Positions 22,830 to 34,907 of a stretch of DNA of 64,000 bases are shown in pieces. This stretch comes from Peromyscus leucopus. Taxonomy: Eukaryota; Chordata; Mammalia; Rodentia; Cricetidae. Position numbers and translations under genes: made by a program. A model generated the notes under the pieces. That model was given only the letters and a program-made list of their open reading frames with translations. It was not told where the DNA came from and did not search any database. The first letter of the stretch is position 1; the number at the start of each line of letters is the position of its first letter. The DNA lies in NCBI RefSeq assembly GCF_004664715.2, contig NC_051066.1:81431735-81495734 (forward strand), in the 5' to 3' direction.

Positions 22830-24291
22830 AGTGGTCCCAGAGCTGGAACTGTTGATGTGACTATACCTGACTTGTGGTTGAGAAGACTTTGAATTGATTT
22901 GTGATAAGAATCTGGAATACTTTGAGGAAACAGATCATGGGAGGCATCAAAGCTATAAGCAAAGCATAATGGACAACTCTAGGAAAGGCCCAACAGCCTA
23001 GAATACTGATGGGAATATGGATGGGATGACTAAGCTCATGGAAGTTCAGGTAGAAATGAGGATTATATTGGGATCTGGGTTCTAGGTAATTTTCATACAC
23101 TCTGGCAAAGAATATGTCTACATTTTGTTCATGCCCTGATATTTTGGATAAGATCTAGCTTAAGGGTGACATGCTAGCTCATGTGGTGAAGACAGTTTCA
23201 GCATCAGGATATAGCATAGCTATTTCTGGCTGCTCTTAGGAAATTTACTACCAGATCTAAGAGAAAAATGAAGATTAGAAACATTTCTAAAACCTATAAT
23301 TTGGCAAGAAGCATGTGTAAGTTTCCAGCCAAACAGTGTGCAGTTGCTAAAAAGACTGACACAATTCCAAAAGTGTTCAGGGCTTTGTACTGGGGTAGGG
23401 GGAAAGATGTCTTGAGAAGAACTCATCAGGAATTTTAAACCTACAGGACCCAGGTTCAAAGTTATCCAAAGATCAGCCTTTCCTTTGATAAAGGAACTCC
23501 AGGAGATCCTGCTCACACAGGGCTGTACAGAGAACTGGTTTCCCATGGTCCATTTCGCCATGTTTAGCTGGCCTGGGACTCAGGATGCTGGAGCTGAAAT
23601 TTGAAAGGATCTGTTACAGATCATGACCATGGTCGACCTAGACGTTGTCCTCATGCTGGTTTGGCAGGCATACAAAACACCAGAATTATATGTTCAGCAG
23701 GCTCCTCCCAAGATTTCAAGAGAAAACATGAGCTGGGCAAGATGTGGAAGGGCTACTGCCCCCGATATCATTTCCTGGTGGGGCCCTGAGAGTGGAGCCA
23801 GGAATGCTGTAGAGACCCTGGGAAGTCAGGAGTATGGGATGCCTGCTGAAGGCAGCTGCATGTGGTAGGCAAAGTTCACCTGAGGAAGCAGCCGTGTGGG
23901 TTGCAACTGTCAAGGCTGAAGGGACATGACTACCTAAACCCTTGGGAGCCCATATCTCACGTGTGTGTCACAATATCCGACATGGAAACCTAGATTTATT
24001 TGTTTTTCCTGCAGGGTTTTGGTCTTGCTCTGGTCTCCTCTTCCACTTCAATGCTCTTATTCTTTCCTTTTGAATAGGAGTGTTCACCCCATGCCAGTAT
24101 GCTTAAGAAGTATGTCATTTGTTCTTTTTATTTTCCCAGTGGCTCCAAGATAAGTCTTTGCTTTTAGTCTGAGAGACTTTGGAATTATATTTTTGTGAAA
24201 TGCTGGAACCATTAAGAATTAGGCAATTCTTGCAAAAGGACTGAACATATTTGGCATTAAGATGGTATAGATTTGTGGGGCTTGTTAGCAG
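22830..24291 (+). mobile_element. MaLR internal region, degraded
   Basis: Lies between the split LTR and a second MaLR LTR. Its last 130 bases have the usual layout before a MaLR 3' LTR: GAGACTTTGGAATTATA, ACTGAACATATTTGGCATTA, TGGTATAGATTTGTGGGG. Typical MaLR interiors do not code for retroviral enzymes, and none are seen. Confidence 0.6.
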
Positions 24292-24664
24292 TGTGCTGTA
24301 GTTTAAATCTGAATTATGCCTCAAAGGCTCATGTGCTCAAGTCTGGGTCACCATTATGTTGTATTATTGGAGGTACAGAATCTTTAGGTGGTGGGGACTA
24401 GAAGAAATTTAGGTATTAGAGGCCCTTGCCAAGGATATTTATGTTATATATATCCCTTTCTTCATCTCTCTCTACTACCCATCATGAGGTACGTACTCTG
24501 CTCTAGAGTGCACTACCTGCCATGATATTCTCCCTTTGCATAAGGGAGCCAAATAACTATAGACCGACTAACATCTCTGAAACTAGGAGCTCAAATAAAT
24601 CCTCCCTCCTTTTCAGGTGACCTTCCTGGGCATTTTATCATAACACAGAAATATGACCTACACA
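24292..24664 (+). mobile_element. MaLR 3' LTR
   Basis: Starts TGTGCTGTAGTTTAAATCTG, has TTTAGGTGGTGGGG and AAATAAATCCTCCCTCC (polyadenylation region), and ends near ATATGACCTACACA. Together with 17136-24291 it completes a MaLR provirus. Confidence 0.65.
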
Positions 24665-25239
24665 GAAAGAAAACAGATAATAAAAATTCTGTGAAGAAAA
24701 CAAAAATGCTGGGTAAAGGGATAAGAAGTACCAGGACACATTAATATTTACATGCAGAGTTGGCAATAAAATGTTTGTGAAGTGAATGAATAAGTGAATC
24801 CCAAACTACCATATCACTAGCTGCAGACACTGAGAGCTGTTTGCTTCCATGAAAATACTTCTTTAGACAACAACTAGGACAAGATGCCCTTGGGGTACTC
24901 ACCTGTCTTTCCGTATCTCAAACGTAGACTGGTCAACAATATGGCTCAGCAGAAGAAGACTTTCAAACAATAGATGCCTCGGATCCAGATGGGATAAAGT
25001 GTAACAGATGTTGAAGTGTCTTCAGAAACTTATCTGAGTTTACCTTTCTTATAGTTTCAAGAGATCTACCTCATCATCACCTATGGCACCCTTGCGGTCA
25101 TCCCCAGGCTTGTCAGCTGGGGAAGGAGTGGCCCAGTCAGTAGGGAAGCTGTTAGGACTGATGAAAATTAGTTGATTACTATCTACATTTTGGGCTCTAT
25201 GCTGATTGCACAGGTACATTGATTTATGTTATCTCCCAA
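24665..25239. other. No feature recognised
   Basis: Unique sequence without repeats or a convincing frame. Confidence 0.4.
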
Positions 25240-25290
25240 TCATCATCATCACCACCACCATAGTCAGCAGCAGCAGCCACAACAACAGCT
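25240..25290. repeat. Mixed trinucleotide repeat
   Basis: Short ATC, ACC and AGC runs in succession, ending just before a MaLR LTR. Confidence 0.75.
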
Positions 25291-25305
25291 TCATTTTGTA
25301 GAATT

Positions 25306-25651
25306 TGTGGTGGTTTGAATGAAGTTGGCTCCCAGAGGCCCATAGGGAGTAGCACTATTAGGAGACATGGCTTTGATAGAGAAAGTATGTCACTGGGGTG
25401 GGCTTTGAGGTTTCTAGTGCCTGAGCCAGGCCCAGTGTCTTTCTCTTTTCCTACTGCCTATGAATCCAGATTTAGAACTCTCAGCTCCTTCTCCAGCACC
25501 GTATCTGCCTGTGCTCCCACCATGCTTTCCACCATGATGACAGTAGACTAAACCTCTAAACAGTAAGCCAATCCCAATTGAAGGTTTTCCTTTATAAGAG
25601 TTGCTGTGATCATGATATCTCTTCACAGCAACTGAAACCCTAACTAAGACA
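25306..25651 (+). mobile_element. ERVL-MaLR solo LTR (MTD type)
   Basis: Starts TGTGGTGGTTTGAATGAAG and ends CTAACTAAGACA. It has GTCACTGGGGTGGGCTTTGA and CACCATGATGACAGTAGAC blocks characteristic of MTD LTRs. Flanks GAATT and GAACC could be a diverged 5-bp duplication. Confidence 0.85.
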
Positions 25652-25656
25652 GAACC

Positions 25657-26238
25657 CAAGTCTCCTGGCAAGGATGGGGCAGAATGAAGTCTGATGCTAA
25701 AAGCATAGGTGCTGAACTCCTACACTAACCATCGCCTATTTGTTCATCTGCAAGTGTCTGTTTATTGGGTATCTGGGAAGTGCTAAGCCCCTGCAAGCAG
25801 AGTAAAGGGAAATGTGAACGCAAATGCCTACTCAGTGTTCTTTGGATTAAACTCCAGAGAGAGTTTTTGCTGCCACTCTCTAAGTTTCCGGAATCTCTAT
25901 CTGCTCTGTGAACTTGAACAAAGGTAAAACTTCTGTTGTCTCCATTCCTGGAGCTTTCAGATTTGGGATAGTGACACATTTGGTTTAACTTAAGCCCATT
26001 GACTGCAGTATTGTGCTTCAGCACCAATACACATGACCTCATCAAGTATCACCTTATCTGGCCCAATTGCTCTCTATAGCAACAGAGCACCCCAGTCAGT
26101 GGTGAGAGCAGAGTCTAGGGGAGAAGATCAGTCAGGTTTAGCAGCCACATACACACAGCAGGATGGTGTCTTTTTAGATTAAAAGGAATGGGTTTGTAAA
26201 AGCCAATCAGGAGCATGTGTGTGCATTTATATAAGCCA
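25657..26238. other. No feature recognised
   Basis: The 106-codon minus-strand frame at 25725-26045 has no recognisable domain. Treated as unique non-coding DNA. Confidence 0.4.
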
Positions 26239-26296
26239 GCCTTCCTTCCTTCCTTCCTTCCTTCCTTCCTTCCTTCCTTCCTTCCTTCCTTCCTTC

Positions 26297-26336
<40 letters not shown>

Positions 26337-26376
26337 TTCTTTCTTTTCTTTCCCCCTCTCTCTCTTTCTTTCTTTT
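26239..26376. repeat. (CCTT)n-(CT)n pyrimidine tract
   Basis: About 15 CCTT units followed by CT and CTTT runs, 138 bp almost free of purines on the plus strand. Such tracts can form triplex (H-DNA). Confidence 0.9.
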
Positions 26377-27040
26377 GTCCTGAATCTAAATTACAGAGTT
26401 TTTAATAGCTCCAGTAATTAGCCAAGCATGCAGCCAACGCCATTATGCTCTGTGTAATGTCACACTCCCTAGGGCCCACCTTCTCTGCTTGCTGGGCTTC
26501 CCACATGAGCCTCCTTCCCCTTTATTTTCTACCATGGGGGGCAGTTTTCTTCTCAAAAGGCTCACTGTTCCATTGTGTGACTCCCCTCACTCAGGAGACA
26601 GACTTGTTTTTCTCAGGGGTTTCACGGTTGTGTTACCGAGTTGTGTAATAAAGGCACAGAGCAGGGCCTGGTAGTTCACTTACAACTGCCTGCTGCCTGC
26701 TGTATGTGCTGAGGACGCGGTGGACTCTGCACAATGCCTGGCACAATGTGAAGAGCAAAATCATCCGGGACTCACAGTATTTAACAAACTTCCGATGGTT
26801 CAGTCACTGACCTCAAAGAGAGCGGAACCAAGAGCCAGAGTCATTGTGAAGTTGTGGTTTTGTTTTAGCTCCCTTGAATACCTCTCATTCTTTTTCTCTC
26901 ATATTCTGTAACAGTATTTGAAAAGTAATATTTTATTCCATCATTATAGACAATCTTCCTGTGTGAGATGGGGGCTGTAACTTGGGATGCATTGAATAGC
27001 TTGAATAGGATTGAATTCTTATTGTTCTTTCCCTTAGAGT
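26377..27040. other. No feature recognised
   Basis: Unique sequence. The overlapping 60-70 codon frames near 26450-26680 show no domain. Confidence 0.4.
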
Positions 27041-27082
27041 CAACACACACACACACCACACACACACACACACACACACCAC
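27041..27082. repeat. (CA)n microsatellite
   Basis: CA tract interrupted by two CC steps. Confidence 0.9.
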
Positions 27083-28369
27083 CCTTTTGACTTAAAGCAA
27101 AGGACAGAATTGCTATCTTATCAGAATGATAGAGTTTATGTAGTTAAGAGATTGAGTTCTTTATATATCTTTATATATTTATATGCATCTTTCCTCGGGG
27201 GCCTAGACTGAAGCTTTTATTACCAATTTGGAGAGATAATCTCAAAAAAAAAAAAAGTTAAATACAGCTGTGCGAGATTTATTTTACTGAAATCAACTTT
27301 CCATATCGATGTCTAAGTTAGCTATCTTTGCCTTACATTGACATGGAAGTTGTCTCCTGACAGCAATTTTAGAAGACTATGAAGTCAGCCCCAGTCCCAC
27401 CAAGCAGAAAAGTCAACAGAGGCAAACAGAAAACCCTCTCCCAGACATAAAACCCACTGTTTAAATGATGGGCTATCCTCAGGTTCACTGTGATTGGCTG
27501 ACTAGTGCTCTTGTCTCTGTGTATGGGGTGGGTATCAGACAACAAGTCATAGGCACTGTGGTAGAGACACATGAAAGCCCACAAGGCTTTTCTAAGACTA
27601 ACTCTAAAATCTTCTATGCAGAGGTGTTAAAGGATAATAAGCTGGGTATTTTTAATGGCTTCTCACCATTTACCACACAAATAAATCTCATTTTAAAAAT
27701 GTTTTCTAGGCTGAAATGACAAAAATGTTAGATAGTTCCCTTAAACTCAGAAAGACAAATTAGCCATTTAGAGGGTAGAATCTGTCTCTGTGGCCAGTTT
27801 CCTCTCAAAGAGAATGTCTGCGGCATACACGATATTCTGTATTCTTCTCTCTTCTTGGGAGAAAGGCTGCTATGGGAGGAGCCTGACTGCTTATGTCTTT
27901 GCTCCCGGTCAAAATTGATTCCAGATGTGGGAGGTAAATACTGGAAAGAGAGGGAAAATAAAGTGGAAATGAAAAAAATCCCTGCAGCCATCTGAGTGTT
28001 GATGACAGATGAGGGAGGCATTTTCAGTGCAAGCCATGGAATTGTGGGAGCTCAGAGGGCACTCAGCCCTGTAGACATTTAGCAAACTAGAAAGACCCAG
28101 CTGAGTATCAAGCCTGCATCCATGCTCTGTGTGCCCAAGAGAAGAGGGAACCAGGTGCCCTGATGTTAACACACTAACGTCGTATATATACACTAGAGCT
28201 GCTCTGTAAACAAGCCAGCTTGAAGTCTTTCCAAGTACACGCATCATTTGTACATTCATAGGCATTTTTAAATCTTGTAATCGTTAAGCTTATCGTGGCT
28301 GTTTCATTACTTGGAGAGATAGGAAAGCAGTGTCCACAACGTGTAAGTCAGTTACAGTGGAATAAGTGA
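27083..28369. other. No feature recognised
   Basis: Unique AT-rich sequence with an A-run at 27244-27256. Minus-strand frames of 97 and 118 codons at 27728-28265 are unrecognised. Confidence 0.4.
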
Positions 28370-28565
28370 TAACGTAGCAGAGTGCATGTGACCCAGACAG
28401 GTTCTGAACGTGGATGCTGGTACTTCCTCACTTACCCTGAGCAAGCTATTGTCAGCATCCATTTCCTTAGCTACAGATGAGTACTGAAATCTTAGTGTTT
28501 ACCATAGATGGGTTGTGAGAACCAAATGTAGTGTACATAAAGTGCTTAGCCTAACAGCTGAATCA
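28370..28565 (+). mobile_element. MIR SINE
   Basis: Follows the MIR order: CAGAGTGCATGTGACC near the start, a 'tgagcaagctattgtc' middle, CATTTCCTTAGCTACAGATG, GGGTTGTGAGAACCAAATG and CATAAAGTGCTTAGCC near the end. Confidence 0.7.
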
Positions 28566-29183
28566 ATCACGTCAAGTCTACTACCCTTTTGTCATTTTAG
28601 AAATTCTGCCAGGAGATGGTGCCTAATCCAGCATGGTGTGACATCAATAATCTCTGATCATTGGAATATTATGGTTTGCGGGCCATTTATAGCATTTCAA
28701 GATATCTACCATTCCAACTCACATTGCTATTTCCATAAGTATTCTTGGTTTATAGGTATACTTTTATTATTGACAACATAAGCATCCAGACAATCTCATG
28801 AAAGGGAGGAGGAAACTCAAATAATTAAGGACCAATGTAAAGGTGTGGGGTTGAAACAAGAAGCCCAGAGAGCAGAAGGCAGGAGACTTAGAAGTCTAGG
28901 GCACCCTAGACAACTAGTCAGGTGAATTAATGGCTTCCCACAATTCCCTTTGTTCCTAGGTCATTGGTCTAACATTCAGAGTCTAAGAAATCATACCTTA
29001 TTAGCCGGGCTCTTCACGTGCCCAAAACCCAGATGTCTTAGGGGACAGGGAAATGAAAGATCTATAAAAGAATATCTAAGGTTTCCTTCCACCTCGATTA
29101 CAGATTCAAGAGGGAACTGGGGTACCACAAAGAAGAAAAATGGAAGCTGTTGGCCAAAACACGTAAGTATTCCTCTCTGCTTA
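28566..29183. other. No feature recognised
   Basis: Unique sequence leading up to the minisatellite. Confidence 0.4.
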
Positions 29184-29448
29184 TCTAACCTGTGATGCTT
29201 TCCAGGGAAGTCTAACCTGTAATGCTTTCCAGGGGGATCTAACCTATGATGCTTTCCAGGGGATCTAACCTGTGATGCTTTCCAGGGGGATCTAACCTGT
29301 GATGCTTTCCAGGGGATCTAACCTGATGCTTTCCAGGAAGATCTAACCTGATGCTTTCCAGGGGGGTTTAACCTGTGATGCCTTCCAGGGGGGGTCTAAC
29401 TTGTGATGCTTTCCAGGGGGGATCTAACCTGTGATGCTTTCCAGGGGG
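29184..29448. repeat. Minisatellite, ten units of 24-28 bp
   Basis: Ten consecutive units share TCTAACCTGTGATGC and CTTTCCAGG. They differ by small indels (two units lack a GT step) and by the number of Gs at the end (2 to 7). Each unit reads like a compact 3' splice site, with TCTAAC followed by a pyrimidine stretch and CAG. Confidence 0.9.
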
Positions 29449-30762
29449 TGTTGATTCACTTCAAATTGCATGCTCTTGGGTGTCATGACTACATCACATA
29501 TTCCAGGTTATAAGAGCTAGAAAAGAGTTTCTCTTGAGTGAATCTGAGAGGTAGTGATGGGCCAGTGTAAACACCATGGGAAAAGTAAAGAAGAAGGAAA
29601 CAAGGTTGACTGTACTTGCACTTCTTTCTTCTAGAACTCCTTTCTTTGTCCTTTTTTCCTAGAATCAAAGAGTCTCTAGATTGAAGAAACACAGAACACG
29701 TATTCAACCCAGCCGTCTAGCTAATGAGGAAAATGTATGACTCCTCACCAAATGAACACTGTGGCCACATTTCATCCAGATTTAAGTATGTCCAGAAATT
29801 TATCACCCTCCCACAACAGCTGTTTTACCTTCTGACAGTTCTGAGGGGTATTGTTCCTCACACTGACTAGAAAAGCACGTGACCATGGCTTATGTTCATC
29901 AAAGCAGGCTAGTTCTGCATTTAGAGCTGCAGTGAACAAGCTTAACCCTTCTTCCAAATGAGAGGTCTGTCTATCAAAGTCGAATTCAGTCTTTCTCTAA
30001 GCTTGTAACCTTCTCACTCAGTCCTTGGACAATATAACTTCATAATATATCACCTGGAATTTTTCTTTAAAACCTCTTTCATTTGTATTACATACCTTGT
30101 GTCTTTCAGAGCAAGAGAAATTCCAGTAAGTTCAATATAAACATCATAAAAGTCATACTAAAAGGAGGTGCCTGAACTCATTAAAAACTCATTATATGGC
30201 AGGCATTGTGATGCTTTGTCTATTACATTATGGTAGTACTTCCAGAGATCCTGACCCAGTCACAGGTGAAGAAGATGAGCTTGGAATCGCTGCTCAAATT
30301 CCTACCAATAGTAAGTAGTGATAGTGGGATTCCAACTGGTGCCTCCTTAGATGAAACCTCACATGCCATACCTCACACTTCACTGTACATCTTAGTAGAT
30401 TAATTCAACTAACAGCTTCATTTCTCCTTCCTTCTCTCTCTCCCTCCTTCCTTCATGCTCTTCTGCCTCTCCTATTCCTTCTGAACTGTCCTAATATTGC
30501 ATCAACCTCTAATAAATTGTCCAATAGTTTGCAGTACTGTTGTATTGCCTGTACATTTTCATTTGCATGTAGTTTTTTTATATACATTGTGCTGCTGAAT
30601 CCTTACAGCTAAAAGTACTTCAAAAGTAGTTATGTATGTAAGAAGTGTCACACCTAAACTGTCATTATTAACTCTGTTTTACTAAAGCCAAGTTGCTCTT
30701 CAGTTTTGTCAGATAGTTTGGGAGTCTTGATGATATTTGTCCAAGGGTGCCATGAAAGCTAA

Positions 30763-30763
<1 letters not shown>
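29449..30763. other. No feature recognised
   Basis: Unique AT-rich sequence with a short CT-rich patch at 30426-30480. Confidence 0.4.
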
Positions 30764-30826
<63 letters not shown>

Positions 30827-30832
30827 AGAGAG
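30764..30832. repeat. (GA)n microsatellite
   Basis: About 30 uninterrupted GA units plus a short interrupted end. Confidence 0.9.
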
Positions 30833-31211
30833 CCTGTAAGATTTCTAGATCAAACTGGTGTGTCAAGTTTATTTCCAGAGGTGTGCCGGCTCTGCTAACA
30901 GTGCTGAGCCTCTGTGAAGTCGGGGCAGGGGGCGCCCATCCCCCATAGCAGAATTCTCTTACTGTAGCAAAATACTGTTAGGCTTCAGCAGTGGAAAACA
31001 AGCATCCTTCCATGAGTGGAACAGCCAGAGCAAAGCATTCGGAGGTGGTTCCTCTCTGCTTCCTGGCAGGGCCTCTGCAGCATGGCTCGTGAGTGAGCCT
31101 CGGTCCCCAACTACTTGGCTCACGGAGGAGAGACGGAAGACAGCTTTGGAAGGTCAGGTTTAATTGCACATTTCATTTGCCCAAGACTGAAAAAAGTTTG
31201 AAGCAGAACAT

Positions 31212-31237
31212 ATCTTTAAAATTGCAGTCTGGAGCTG

Positions 31238-31269
<32 letters not shown>

Positions 31270-31405
31270 TGCACGCCTTTAATCTCAGCACTCAGGAGGC
31301 AGAGGCAGGCAGATCTCTGTGAGTTCGAGGCCAGCCTGGTCTACAGAGTTAGTTCCTGGACATCCAGGGCTACACAGAAATCCTGTCTCACAAAAACAAA
31401 AAACA
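31212..31405 (+). mobile_element. B1 SINE carrying (GGC)n
   Basis: A well-preserved B1 (CACGCCTTTAATCTCAGCAC, TTCGAGGCCAGCCTGGTCTA, A-rich tail). Bases 31244-31269 form about nine GGC units exactly where B1 normally has GGTGGCGCACGCC, so the expansion lies in the Pol III A-box region. Confidence 0.85.
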
Positions 31406-32221
31406 AACAAAGGAAACTGCTGTGTGCTTTGAATTCTCAAAGCTTGGATTTCTATTTACTTCAAATCATAATCACTTAAGAAAAAAACAAGCTACTTTTT
31501 CTCATCAATTTCTCTTTCCAATGATACCCACGATAACTCAAAATTTATGCCTTTGATGTATGTTCAGATATTCTTTTAACTCTCCCTTCGCACAATATTT
31601 AAAGATAATTCCAAATTTCAGTTACCTCCAAGCACAACTCATGCCGAGTAAATAATGTCACGTTTTCAATGTAGATTATTCTACTGGCTAAGATTTGTCA
31701 CTTGGATTTTAAGTTACTGGAAGGAGATGCTGTATGATAGATGACACCTACATGATCAGTTGTGGTTTTCTTTTTTGTTTTTTTCCTGCACACTCCATAT
31801 TGCCCACTAGGTGGCATCTCAACACACAGAAAATCAGATCTGTATGCTAGAGGTAAATCCACTACATGATTTTAAAAAATGGGTTTTAAATTGCATTGAA
31901 CTATATAGTTATAATAGTGTTGAAACTCTCAGCATTTGTGAACTGGAAAATTTGCTGGTGAAGGAACTGTGTGGCTGTATTAGATAAAGGATGCTGTCTC
32001 TGATAGAATCCCGCTGCTCTTTCTGATAGAATACTGCTTGGAAATTGTATCCGAAGATAGGAAAGTCGGCGTAGCGGCACCCTGTGAGGTAGACCCAGTT
32101 GCCTATGTGGCTGATGAGAAGAAATAAACCACCAGAGAATGTGACACAAAGAGCATCTAAGAACTTAACAGACACTTGGCGTCATTCTGGGCCAGGTTTA
32201 GAAAAAGAACAAGGCCCTTGT
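31406..32221. other. Unique sequence with a CTCF-like motif
   Basis: No gene seen. Overlapping minus-strand frames of 82 and 88 codons at 31901-32175 are not recognised. Confidence 0.4.
31804..31817 (+). promoter_or_regulatory. CTCF-like core motif
   Basis: The stretch CCACTAGGTGGCAT matches the CTCF core (CCASYAGRKGGCRS) at 13 of 14 positions. It lies in unique sequence rather than in a SINE. Occupancy cannot be judged from sequence. Confidence 0.45.
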
Positions 32222-32655
32222 CCTGGCCCGTTTTGTGCTGCTAAAACAGAATATCACAAACTGGCTGATTTATAATGACCAAATTTTATTAGAATGGAAA
32301 TTTATTGGCTCACAGTTTGGCAGGCCGGGGAGTCCAATATAAAGGCTCCAGCATCTGGCAAAGGCCTTTTTAATCCGTGTTATTACATAGCAGAAGGGGT
32401 GGGAGGTAGCTGCAAATCAGCAACTTGGCTGCCTTTTGCAAGGTGCTAGGCATCAAACATAGGGTCGGCTGGTGTATCTTAGGCCAGCACATTGCCTCCA
32501 AAGTTAAAAACTGTTTTCAAAACCATGTCAAAAGCCCCATGAAGGAGGGAGAAAAGCCCACTGTCTAACCACTCCTAAAGCCGCCCCCCCCAGTGCCATT
32601 CCAACGGAGATCCAATTTCAGAGTTTTGCAGATGATAGACACCCAGACCTCAGTG
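32222..32655 (-). mobile_element. ERVL-MaLR LTR (MLT1 type)
   Basis: The plus strand reads TTTTGTGCTGCTAAAACAG, then TTTATTGGCTCACAG, then blocks ending CACTCCTAAAG and CATTCCAACGGAGATCC, a reversed MLT1-like LTR. Diverged, without a clear duplication. Confidence 0.6.
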
Positions 32656-34104
32656 GCCCTCGTCTAGGACCAGCATTTCTGGCTTCAGGAAATGGAAATA
32701 GTTGGGAAGAAGAGGGGAGCGAGCTCAGACCAAACTAGACATGATGGGTGCATGTCTATTCGTGGGAAATGAGGGAGACTGTCTCCTCCTCCACCTAACT
32801 CCCCGTGGGCTTTTCTGTGGTTTTATAGCTTGCCTTTTCCTTGTGGATCTCTGGGCTCCTCTCTGCACTGTCTAAGAATTCTGCTAAGTCTGATCATGTA
32901 CATGTCTGGTCAGGAGATGAATTCTGTTAGGTCGAATTATCGAGCTCCTCATTCTTCCCTCCTGTTTCCTCATTTTCCATCAAGAGCTACACCCTGCTTC
33001 TGGATTGTATGTTCCCACTTTCCCCGACATTTGGAGTTAGGCATCATCTCTTCCCTCCCTGAGAAACTCTACCACAGAAGTCCTTGCAACTGCTGTGATG
33101 GTCTTGGTAAAGTTCATCTTCTCATCCTTGACTGTTACAAACAGTCTTGAATATCGTCTCTCAGCTGTGGCCCTTATTATCTGCTGAGATCTATACATTT
33201 GGCCAACAGCACTTTTTTTTTTTTTTTTTTTTTAGGTCTTTTGCTGCCTTTGAGCTTTAATAAAAAATCATTTCATCAGCTGTCTGTGTGCTTTGCAAAA
33301 TATTTACCATTTTCATTTAATAAAATTTCAGCCTTTCCAACAACTTGACTCTTAAGATCACAGAATTTTACTAAGATTCCAGTGTTTGGGTAAGCACATG
33401 CTTTGGTACCTGCGTGTCTGCCGTCATTGCTCCTGTTCTGTGAGACGGTACTTCCCATCTAATGGTTGTCCTCCTATGGACCACAAGTTCAGGGGTGGTG
33501 AGGTGCTGGCTGTCTTCACCACTCTGTGGTCAAGATGGTATATAGCAGTGTCTGGTACATGGGAAACTGTTTCTGAGCAAATAAAACTACATACCCAGGG
33601 AAGAAAAATGAATGCAGCAACCTCTAAACTAAAGGCTTTAAGGCCGTTAGTTACAAGGGCCCTCTGTAATGGACAATTCAAAGTTACTCCTTTACTCCGT
33701 ATTCCTGCAGACTGCAGTCCCTTCCCATTTCGATTCTCATCCTGTGCTTCAAATCATCACCAAGAGCAAATTTCACAGAAAGGCTACGACCCAGAGGTAA
33801 CTGCTGGCTGTATAAGTCAATTCAACACATTCCATTAAGTTAACATTAATTGACCAACAGCAGGTATGAGTAGAAGTCTCCAGAAAGTATTTAGTTCCCC
33901 ATATATATATATAATGATTTATCAAAATGTTTCTTCTTTTACTTTAGTGCAACATGTGTGGATGGATGCACAGGAGGTATGGTATTTTATGAAACGAAGA
34001 TTTTCATAACTTTTGTCACAAAAGACAATATTGAGAACAGGACTGGAGCTTCTGACTATTTCTGGCAAGGAGCTCTCATGAATGAGAGTTTTTGTCATGA
34101 GAGG
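32656..34104. other. Unique sequence, no gene seen
   Basis: A T-run lies at 33211-33233. The 150-codon plus-strand frame at 33386-33838 is the longest here. It has no recognisable domain and overlaps a frame on the other strand. Confidence 0.45.
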
Positions 34105-34305
34105 GTCACAAGCTGAGGCTCCAGCATTGTAAAATCTGGATTGGAATCCCAGCTCCACCACTTCCTGTCTTGAGACCCTGAGTCATTTATTTGATGTTTT
34201 GTGAAGCTGCATTTTAAGAAGTGTAAAAGTAGCATCCATCTTCCAGGATTCTTGTGAGGATTAGAAGAAGGCATGTGCCTCATCCTTAGCACTGGCTGAC
34301 CCAAG
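34105..34305 (+). mobile_element. MIR SINE
   Basis: Follows MIR order: TGGATTGGAATCCCAGCTCC, CACTTCCTGTCTTGAGACCC, ATTCTTGTGAGGATTAGAAG, then a CCTTAGCACTGGC end. Confidence 0.75.
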
Positions 34306-34513
34306 TGAGAGATCAGTCAACACTGGGCAGTACTGTCATCCTTGGTTTTTATCTAAATGTCTTTTCTTAGAAGTTCTTTTAGTCCTTAACAAAATGAATA
34401 TTCCGTAAGTTCACCATATATCATTTTGATTGTGTTTGTTACATTCTTATGGCACAATCAGGTGGACCAGCCCATGTAGATGTTTTCTAAGGAGCCTGAA
34501 CATGTAAGTTATC

Positions 34514-34901
34514 TGCTGTGGGATGGTCTGTATGCCATATTACTCTGATTGGTCAATAAATAAAACACTGATTGGCCAGTGGCTAGGCAGGAAGTATTGG
34601 CTGAACTAACAGAGAGGAGAAAAGAAAGAATAGGAAGGCAGAAGGAGTCACTGCCAGCTGCCGCCATGACAAGCAGCATGTGAAGATGCCAGTAAGCCAT
34701 GAGCCACGTGGCAAGGTATATATTTATAGAAATGGATTAATTTAAGCTATAAGAACAGTTAGCAAGAAGCCTGCCACGACCATACAGTTTGTAAGCAATA
34801 TAAGTCTCTGTGTTTACTTGGTTAGGTCTGAGCGGCTGTGGGACTGGCGGGTGACAAAAATTTGTCCTGACTGTGGGCAAGGCAGGTAAACTCTAGCTAC
34901 A
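34514..34901 (+). mobile_element. mys-like (ERV2-type) solo LTR
   Basis: 388 bp starting TGCTGTGGGATGG and ending CTCTAGCTACA, with an exact six-base duplication GTTATC at 34508-34513 and 34902-34907. Contains AATAAATAAAACACTGATTGG near the start and a CTGTGGGACTGGCGGGTGAC block near the end. The best-preserved member of this family in the window. Confidence 0.85.
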
Positions 34902-34907
34902 GTTATC

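Noticed and set aside
29184..29448. CRISPR-like array
   Set aside because: Units follow head to tail with no unique spacers, so it is a minisatellite; the genome is eukaryotic.
30922..30936. Second CTCF-like motif (GCAGGGGGCGCC)
   Set aside because: The 3' half fits but the CCA part of the core is replaced by GGG.
33386..33838. 150-codon plus-strand open frame
   Set aside because: Overlaps an 85-codon frame on the other strand and shows no known domain.
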